From Treponema sp. (GTDB taxonomy: Bacteria > Spirochaetota > Spirochaetia > Treponematales > Treponemataceae), in contig JABUUX010000385.1 in NCBI GenBank assembly GCA_021442965.1, positions 1-8,394 of the forward strand: a DNA stretch of 8,394 bases. Reading direction: 5' to 3'. Positions 1 through 5,457 of the stretch are shown piece after piece (within the stretch, counting starts at the first letter, position 1; every line of letters starts with the position of its first letter). The notes beneath the pieces were generated by a model. The model was given only the letters and a program-made list of their open reading frames with translations, made no database searches and was not told the origin of the DNA. Both the position numbers and the translations under genes were made by a program.

Positions 1-858
1 CCTTTTGTGTCAGGAACGATAAAAGAATATCCTGCCCGAGCCGGAGACTTTGTTGAAAAAGATACACTTCTTGCAAAAATTGATGATGCCCCTTACCGCC
101 AGCAGTTTCTTCAGGCAGAGGCGGCATATACAGGATATAAATCTACTTTCCAAAGAATTGAAAATCTTTATAAATCGGGGGCAACAACCCAGCAGAATTA
201 TGATTCCTCTAAGGCTCAGTACGATGCTGCCAAGGCTCAGTATGATCTGGCAAAGCTGCAAATGGATTACACCGAAGTAAAAGCCCCTGTTTCGGGAACA
301 ATTCTCATAGCTGATTCTGCAGTAGGCTCTATTGGTACGCAGACACAACCTTTAGCAGTAATTGCAGACATGAATGATCTGGTTGTGCGGCTTAAAGTTC
401 CCGAAAAATATTTTGACCTTTTCTTAGTACGCAAAGAACAGATTCATATGCGAGTTACAAGACCTGGAATTAAGGGCATGTACGATGATGCAGTTACCAC
501 AGCCACTATTGAAAACATTGCACCTTATATTTCTGCCGAAAGTAAAAACTTTCAGGTAGTGTGCCATCTGGATAATCCGGGAGACAGATTCCGCCCCGGC
601 ATGTATATAAAGGTGGAAACCATTTACAATACCTATGAAAATGTTCCGGTTATGCCTGTTTCAAGCCGAAAGCTTGACGGCTCATGCTATGTTTTTAATC
701 AAGAAACAGAAACTGTAACTTACTATGAACTTTCTGATGTAATTTCGGACAATGAAAATTTTATTGTCCCGGAAGAACTTAAAAATTCATGGTTTGTAAC
801 AGACGGACAGAATTCTGTTTTTGACGGACAAAAAGTCAGAGTCCTGAATCAGGAATAA
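1..858 (+). CDS. RND efflux periplasmic adaptor subunit (membrane fusion protein), 5'-truncated
   Basis: This is the C-terminal 285 residues of a periplasmic adaptor, which links an RND pump to its outer-membrane channel. The frame is open from base 1, and the GTG at 7 is an internal Val, so the signal or lipid anchor and start lie outside the window. Visible order: first lipoyl half-motif (about 1-30, SGTIKEYPARAGDFVEKDTL), a short alpha-helical hairpin (about 31-90, rich in Gln, Ala and Tyr), second lipoyl half (91-120, VKAPVSGTI), a beta-barrel domain (about 122-205, including FRPGMYIKVE) and a membrane-proximal domain to the end. The bipartite lipoyl motif flanking a short hairpin is typical of the HlyD/AcrA adaptor superfamily, and the short hairpin fits RND-type rather than ABC-type adaptors. 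The pump gene follows 40 bp downstream on the same strand, so the two are probably cotranscribed. Substrate cannot be deduced. Family assignment is secure. Confidence 0.93.
   Translation, partial: PFVSGTIKEYPARAGDFVEKDTLLAKIDDAPYRQQFLQAEAAYTGYKSTFQRIENLYKSGATTQQNYDSSKAQYDAAKAQYDLAKLQMDYTEVKAPVSGTILIADSAVGSIGTQTQPLAVIADMNDLVVRLKVPEKYFDLFLVRKEQIHMRVTRPGIKGMYDDAVTTATIENIAPYISAESKNFQVVCHLDNPGDRFRPGMYIKVETIYNTYENVPVMPVSSRKLDGSCYVFNQETETVTYYELSDVISDNENFIVPEELKNSWFVTDGQNSVFDGQKVRVLNQE
211..252 (+). repeat. Two tandem 21-bp units encoding a heptad duplication in the adaptor hairpin
   Basis: Two adjacent 21-bp units (211-231 and 232-252) both start AAGGCTCAGTA/T and encode KAQYDAA and KAQYDLA. They lie in the second helix of the adaptor's coiled-coil hairpin, so each unit adds one heptad. 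A third, diverged heptad (KLQMDY) follows. The units are close enough in DNA sequence to suggest a fairly recent in-frame duplication, although alanine-rich coiled coils can also converge on this pattern. Confidence 0.6.
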
Positions 859-869
859 ACTGTTATTTA

Positions 870-881
870 TTTACGCGTAAA
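870..881. repeat. 12-bp perfect palindrome between adaptor and pump genes
   Basis: TTTACGCGTAAA is a perfect 12-bp palindrome in the 40-bp gap between the adaptor stop codon and the pump ribosome binding site. It is GC-centred in an otherwise AT-rich gap. It is too short for a terminator, has no hairpin loop and no T-tract. It could be an operator half-site or chance; no function is shown. Confidence 0.4.
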
Positions 882-886
882 GACGC

Positions 887-891
887 AGGGA
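887..891 (+). promoter_or_regulatory. Ribosome binding site of the RND pump gene
   Basis: AGGGA sits 7 bases upstream of the TTG at 899. An in-frame TAA at 878-880 and no ATG or GTG between it and 899 leave TTG as the only plausible start. Starting there gives the expected RND N-terminus, a short cytoplasmic stretch followed by TM1. Confidence 0.75.
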
Positions 892-898
892 AAAAGAT

Positions 899-3800
899 TT
901 GAAACTATCAGAATTTTCAGTTAAGCATCCTGTCATCATTTCTATGTTTCTCATTGTTCTTATGGTTTTTGGTTTCTATTCTATAAGCGGAATGCCATTG
1001 GAATTTATGACAGACATTTCTATGCCTCAGGCCATCGTTTATACCATTTATCCCGGAGCTTCTGCCGAAGACGTAGAACAGGACATTACCCGTGTAATGG
1101 AAGATGCCTTTGTTACCCTGCCTCATTTTAAAAAAGTAGAAAGCCAGTCTTATAATTCAATCTCATGGGTAACTGTAACATATGCTGACGGTGTAGACCC
1201 TTATGAACAACTGGAAGAACTTCGTAACAGGGTGCGCGAAATTAAAGGAAAACTTCCAGACGGCATTCAGGGCGACCCTATTGCCGTTGTTGGTGGTATT
1301 ACAATGCTTCCTGTTATTACTTTTACCGCATCTGCAGGAAATGATAATGGTCGTATAACCGAATACATAAAAAATGACCTTATTCCCAAACTTACCCGCA
1401 TTGACGGGGTTTCTTCCATTGATTTGGAAGGTGGAAAAGAACTTCAACTGAACGTAAAACTTAGAACAGACGATTTAGTTTCTAAAGGAATATCTGTTAC
1501 TCAAGTTTACCAGATGCTTAATTTTGGAAGTGTAAGTCTTCCTTTAGGAAATGCTGTTCATCAAGATCGTGCCATTCAGGTTCATTATTCAGGAGGCTTT
1601 AATTCCATTTCTGACATTGAAAATCTTCCTGTTGGGGTTGCAAATGGAACAGAAGTTATAAGGCTTTCTGATGTTGCTGACGTTTCTTTAGGATACCCGG
1701 AAGAAGATTATTATGTAAACGATGGCTATAATCCCCTGACCATAGTTTCTATTACAAAACGAAGCGACGGCGATACTGTAAAAATTGTTAAACAGGTTAA
1801 AAAAATTCTGGAAGAAGAAACTTTATCTTCAGGTGGTGCCTTAACTTTCCACATTGTTTCGGATGATGCACGGCAGGTAAAAGCGTCTCTAAAAACTGTT
1901 ATCACTTCCGGTATTGCAGGAATCATTTTTGCCATTCTTGTAATCCTGCTTTTTTTAGCAGACTGGCGCGCAACATTAACAATTGGTGTTTCCATTCCGC
2001 TTTGTATACTTTTTACATTCATTGGTCTTAAAGTTTTTGGCATTTCAATTAATCTTATGAGTCTTTCAGGTCTTGTCATTTCTTTGGGAATGGTTGTTGA
2101 CGGCTCATCCGTTATGCTGGACCAGATTTACCGGTATTATCAGGAACGGGATCCTCTTACAGGGAATACGGTTTACACAGTTTCCCAGTCCATCTACAAA
2201 GGGTGGGATGAAGTTTCTGCTTCAATTCTGGCTTCTACCCTTACTACTATGGTTGTTTTTATTCCAATTGCGCTTTTAAACGGCTTGATTGGAATGATTC
2301 TTCACTCTGTAGCTATCACTATTACAATGGCTATTGGCTGTTCGTTCCTTGTTGCAGTCATTGTTGTACCATATCTTCTTAAACTTGTTTTGAAAGAAGG
2401 TGGTCCTAAAGTCCGTTCCAAACCCAGAAAATTTGACATCTTTATGGAAAAACTTGAAGCAGGATACAGAAAGATTCTGATTTGGGCTTTGGATAACCGT
2501 AAAACAGTAATAATCAGTGCGGTAGTACTTTTGATATTTTCGGGGTTTGTTGCTACACGGCTTGGTATAGCCTTTATTCCTTCCACAGACTCCGGGGATT
2601 TTTATCTATCAGTAGATTTCCCTGTTGGAACTAAACTGGAAGATACAGAACGAAAAATGAAAACTGCTACAGAACTTTTATACAAATATGTTCCAGAAAT
2701 TGATAATGTAATTTTTTATACAGGCCGCAGTCAGAACAAAGGAATTATGACTATGACAGCTCCTGAGTGTGCTTATGCTCACGTAATTCTTGTTCCTGTT
2801 GCAGAAAGAAAACGTGATGTTCATGATATAAGTTTACAAATGCAGGAAATATGGTCAGCAGCTCTTCCGGACTCTAAAGTATCTGTTCAAAACGGAGGAT
2901 TTGATAAACTTGTTGGATATGTTTCTGGCGGAGGCGGTTACGGGCTTACACTCATTTCTGAAGACTTGAATCTGCTTTATGAAACTGCCAGTGGAATTAA
3001 AGATTATTTGGAAACCGACCCTGACGTTATTACAGCAAAACTGGATACCGATTTTGACACAAGTACGATGGTTATTGATATGAGCCAGGAGTATTTAAGT
3101 TCTTTAGGGCTTACAAGCTATCAGGCTGGTATTACATCAGCAATTCTTTTCCAGGGAATGGACACAGGGCTTTTTAAGGAAACTTCCAGCGGGAATCGTT
3201 ACAACATCAGACTCTTTTCTGACATTACAGATTCCAGCATCACGTTGGATGATATTGCTAATGTTCACATAGTAACAGACCGCAGACAAGATGTTTCTTT
3301 TGCAAACCTTGCAGACATTTATGTAGAAAAATCAATTTCTCAGATTAACCATTCAGACCGTGCAAAAACCATAACTGTTTCTGCTACTCTTAAAAGTGAA
3401 AACACCAGCGGAGTTTCCTCCCGAGTAAACGAGTATCTTAATAAACACCCCCTTCCTAATGAAGTAGAAAGTACCGCAGGCGGAATTATGCAGCTGATTG
3501 GTGGAATGATTACACCTATGGTTACCGCCATGCTTATTGCACTGTTCCTGGTTTACACAGTAATGGTAATCCAGTTTGAAAGATTCAAACAGCCGCTTTT
3601 GATTATGATTACAATTCCGTTCTGTTTTATTGGTGTTATAGCAGGACTATTAATGTTCGGCTCTACTATGAACCTTATTGCCATGCTTGGATTAATCTCA
3701 TTGGGCGGTGTTGTTGTTAATAACGGAATTATTCTGGTTGATTATGTAAACCAGCTTAGAAAACAACGCAGACTTGAATTAGCCATGGAAAAAGGAACTC

Positions 3801-4099
3801 AGAATAAAGACGGAGACTGGAACGTACAACTTTCCATTGAAGAAGAAGATGAATTACTCAGAAGCTGTGTTACAGACGGTTCTGCATCCAGAATAAAACC
3901 TATTCTGATTACAACTCTTACTACTCTTTTAGGAGATATTCCAATGGCTGTGGCAAAAGGTGAAGGCTCTGAAATTTATGCACCGATGGGACAAGCCATT
4001 GTAGGAGGTCTTTTAACTTCAACTGTAATTACACTTGTTCTGATTCCAGTAATCTATTACATGAGCGAAAAAAAAAGGCCACAAAAAAACAGAACTTAA
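899..4099 (+). CDS. RND family efflux pump, inner-membrane permease (AcrB/HAE-like)
   Basis: A 1066-residue resistance-nodulation-division pump, full length for the family (about 1000-1070). It would use the proton gradient to export substrates through the adaptor encoded just upstream. Layout: TM1 about 11-30; first periplasmic porter/docking region 31-335; TM2-TM6 about 336-492; cytoplasmic linker around 495-532; TM7 about 535-553; second periplasmic region 554-872; TM8-TM12 about 873-1052; basic C-terminal tail. TM4 carries VVDG (Asp401), where AcrB has an Asp-Asp pair, plus a second acidic residue at Asp408. TM10 has Asn941-Asn942 where AcrB has the relay lysine followed by Asn. TM11 keeps a Thr (KPILITT, about 1005). 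The loop between TM10 and TM11 is about 26 residues longer than in AcrB and highly charged. The start is TTG. Overall sequence suggests an HAE-type (drug or small amphiphile) exporter rather than a metal pump, but substrate is unproven. Confidence 0.95.
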   Translation: MKLSEFSVKHPVIISMFLIVLMVFGFYSISGMPLEFMTDISMPQAIVYTIYPGASAEDVEQDITRVMEDAFVTLPHFKKVESQSYNSISWVTVTYADGVDPYEQLEELRNRVREIKGKLPDGIQGDPIAVVGGITMLPVITFTASAGNDNGRITEYIKNDLIPKLTRIDGVSSIDLEGGKELQLNVKLRTDDLVSKGISVTQVYQMLNFGSVSLPLGNAVHQDRAIQVHYSGGFNSISDIENLPVGVANGTEVIRLSDVADVSLGYPEEDYYVNDGYNPLTIVSITKRSDGDTVKIVKQVKKILEEETLSSGGALTFHIVSDDARQVKASLKTVITSGIAGIIFAILVILLFLADWRATLTIGVSIPLCILFTFIGLKVFGISINLMSLSGLVISLGMVVDGSSVMLDQIYRYYQERDPLTGNTVYTVSQSIYKGWDEVSASILASTLTTMVVFIPIALLNGLIGMILHSVAITITMAIGCSFLVAVIVVPYLLKLVLKEGGPKVRSKPRKFDIFMEKLEAGYRKILIWALDNRKTVIISAVVLLIFSGFVATRLGIAFIPSTDSGDFYLSVDFPVGTKLEDTERKMKTATELLYKYVPEIDNVIFYTGRSQNKGIMTMTAPECAYAHVILVPVAERKRDVHDISLQMQEIWSAALPDSKVSVQNGGFDKLVGYVSGGGGYGLTLISEDLNLLYETASGIKDYLETDPDVITAKLDTDFDTSTMVIDMSQEYLSSLGLTSYQAGITSAILFQGMDTGLFKETSSGNRYNIRLFSDITDSSITLDDIANVHIVTDRRQDVSFANLADIYVEKSISQINHSDRAKTITVSATLKSENTSGVSSRVNEYLNKHPLPNEVESTAGGIMQLIGGMITPMVTAMLIALFLVYTVMVIQFERFKQPLLIMITIPFCFIGVIAGLLMFGSTMNLIAMLGLISLGGVVVNNGIILVDYVNQLRKQRRLELAMEKGTQNKDGDWNVQLSIEEEDELLRSCVTDGSASRIKPILITTLTTLLGDIPMAVAKGEGSEIYAPMGQAIVGGLLTSTVITLVLIPVIYYMSEKKRPQKNRT

Positions 4100-4134
4100 A
4101 ATAAACAAATCCTGATTTTTAGCAGCCTTTAAAA

Positions 4135-4178
4135 AAAATCCTAATCATGTTCATTTTTACAAACAAGATTAGGATTTT
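4135..4178. terminator. Bidirectional intrinsic terminator between convergent blocks
   Basis: A perfect 12-bp inverted repeat, AAAATCCTAATC (4135-4146) and GATTAGGATTTT (4167-4178), can be extended past an A-A mismatch by TGTT/AACA, leaving a 10-base loop. It lies 36 bases after the pump stop codon and 9 bases beyond the barrel-gene stop. On the minus strand the stem runs into an unbroken run of eight T, a classic intrinsic terminator. On the plus strand the T-run is shorter (TTTT, then AT-rich), so termination of the pump transcript may be weaker. The placement between two converging stop codons supports the call. Confidence 0.85.
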
Positions 4179-4186
4179 AGAATTTA

Positions 4187-5446
4187 TTAGAATCCCATAC
4201 AAACGTTTAAGTACGCTCCAAAGCCTGACCCGTTAAAACTTCCTAAGAATTCTGTTCCTGAAACTGAAACACCTGCATCAATTTCCAGAACTCTTAAATT
4301 AATTACAATGCCAAGTTCATTGGAAAAGATTTCTGATTCGTAAGAGGTCTTTACCTTACATGCAAACATATGCCAGGCATTTACAGAAGCGGCAAGATTA
4401 TATTGCATGTAAAATTTGCAAGTTTCTGTAAATGGATATCTGAATCCGCAGCCAAGAGCACCTTCCAAAACTAACCAGTTTCCAAACGGAGTATATTCAG
4501 CCCCAGCCATAAAAACCAAAGGTCTGTTAATAATCTTGTCTACAGCCACAGCATTTTTCTGGTCTACTTTGAATGGTTCTGAAGAAGTACCACCTTCCGG
4601 ATTTTGATTTCCACTGGCAGAAGGAGTCTGTTTATTCAACAAATCTCCTGCATTAAAGGAATAATTTGCACTTACATCAAATTCTTTTTTTGAAACCAGT
4701 TTTCCGGGAATAACAGGACACTGTAAATCACCAATAAGTTTTAAGCCCTTAAAAAGCGGATATTTTACCTGAAGCCCAAAATCAAATCCCAAACCATTAA
4801 AGGAATCCATCACACTGTCAGAAGAAAGTAGAGCATTAGAATAAAGATTATCAATAATACTTAAATCTACACAGCTGTACAAATCTGCAACAACATCTGC
4901 TGAAACCTTAAAAGTACCGTCAGGATTGTTTTCAACTTTTCCTACGCACTTACTTACTTCTCCATGAAGGAGCGGAATAAATACTGAAGGAGAAAACAGA
5001 ATTTCTGCGTCCTTAATTTTGAATCCAGCTGAAGATTTTACAACAGCAAAGGAATCAAAAGTAGCACCAACAGATGCCTGAAAAGTTTCATTCAAAGTAT
5101 TTCCGTTTGCAAGAAATTCAAAAATACTCTTGGAAAAATTCAGATTCCCCCTAACATCCATAAGATAGTCCAGTCCGGCAGAACCTTTTCTAAAATCAAC
5201 ATTAAAACCATACACAGGGGTAAAGGTTGTTGTAACATCCATGCCACCAGATGAAAGATTACTGTTAATTTTGTTAAGATCGATTACAAACGTTTCTTTT
5301 AGCACATCATCTAAAGCAAAAACATTGTTTGTAAATTTAAAAGAATCGTTCAAATGAATTTCAAAAAACCGTTTACCAATATCGAAAGCAAAAACCGAAG
5401 AAGCCATTGTAATAAAAGTAATGAATACTGCTATACTCTTTTTCAT
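4187..5446 (-). CDS. Predicted outer-membrane beta-barrel protein, function unknown
   Basis: A 419-residue exported protein. Residues 1-20 are a signal peptide (two Lys, a hydrophobic core, then SSVFA before the likely cleavage ahead of Phe21). The mature chain consists largely of amphipathic, Gly- and aromatic-rich segments that alternate polar and apolar residues, as in transmembrane beta-strands (for example GLGFDFGLQVKYPL and GFRYPFTETCKFYMQYNL). It ends in an alternating strand with a terminal Phe (LNVCMGF), matching the recognition signal of the BAM insertion machinery. A flexible Pro/Gly/Ser/Asn stretch at about 274-293 probably forms a loop. The ATG is preceded by GGAGG. The gene lies 11 bp after the lipoprotein gene and is followed by a terminator. 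It resembles the treponemal hypothetical barrel proteins of about 400 residues, some of which are described as FadL- or porin-like, but I cannot place it in a named family. Localisation is well supported; function is not. Confidence 0.8.
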   Translation of the reverse strand: MKKSIAVFITFITMASSVFAFDIGKRFFEIHLNDSFKFTNNVFALDDVLKETFVIDLNKINSNLSSGGMDVTTTFTPVYGFNVDFRKGSAGLDYLMDVRGNLNFSKSIFEFLANGNTLNETFQASVGATFDSFAVVKSSAGFKIKDAEILFSPSVFIPLLHGEVSKCVGKVENNPDGTFKVSADVVADLYSCVDLSIIDNLYSNALLSSDSVMDSFNGLGFDFGLQVKYPLFKGLKLIGDLQCPVIPGKLVSKKEFDVSANYSFNAGDLLNKQTPSASGNQNPEGGTSSEPFKVDQKNAVAVDKIINRPLVFMAGAEYTPFGNWLVLEGALGCGFRYPFTETCKFYMQYNLAASVNAWHMFACKVKTSYESEIFSNELGIVINLRVLEIDAGVSVSGTEFLGSFNGSGFGAYLNVCMGF

Positions 5447-5452
5447 TTTTTG

Positions 5453-5457
5453 CCTCC
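5453..5457 (-). promoter_or_regulatory. Ribosome binding site of the barrel gene, abutting the upstream stop codon
   Basis: On the minus strand the lipoprotein TAA stop (5460-5458) is directly followed by GGAGG and, 6 bases later, by the ATG of the barrel gene. A ribosome terminating on the lipoprotein would cover this site, so the two genes are probably translationally coupled and made in linked amounts. Confidence 0.85.

Noticed and set aside
10..348. Open frame antisense to the adaptor gene (112 codons)
   Set aside because: It is the reverse of conserved lipoyl and hairpin coding sequence; the Cys/Ile-rich product looks like a mirror artefact.
7..858. GTG at position 7 as the true adaptor start
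   Set aside because: It falls inside the first lipoyl half-motif and would leave no signal sequence; the codons before it are open to the window edge.
1726..2079. Open frame antisense to the pump gene (117 codons)
   Set aside because: It lies wholly inside a clearly coding RND gene, its translation is Arg/Thr/Met-rich with no domain pattern, and no ribosome binding context was noticed.
2084..2130. Calling the pump a heavy-metal exporter from its VDG motif
   Set aside because: The upstream DFG aspartate typical of CzcA/CusA is absent, no methionine metal path was recognised, and the remaining sequence looks HAE-like.
4100..4186. Small RNA or extra gene in the convergent gap
   Set aside because: The gap is only 87 bases, is accounted for by the terminator hairpin, and shows no promoter-like element or open frame.
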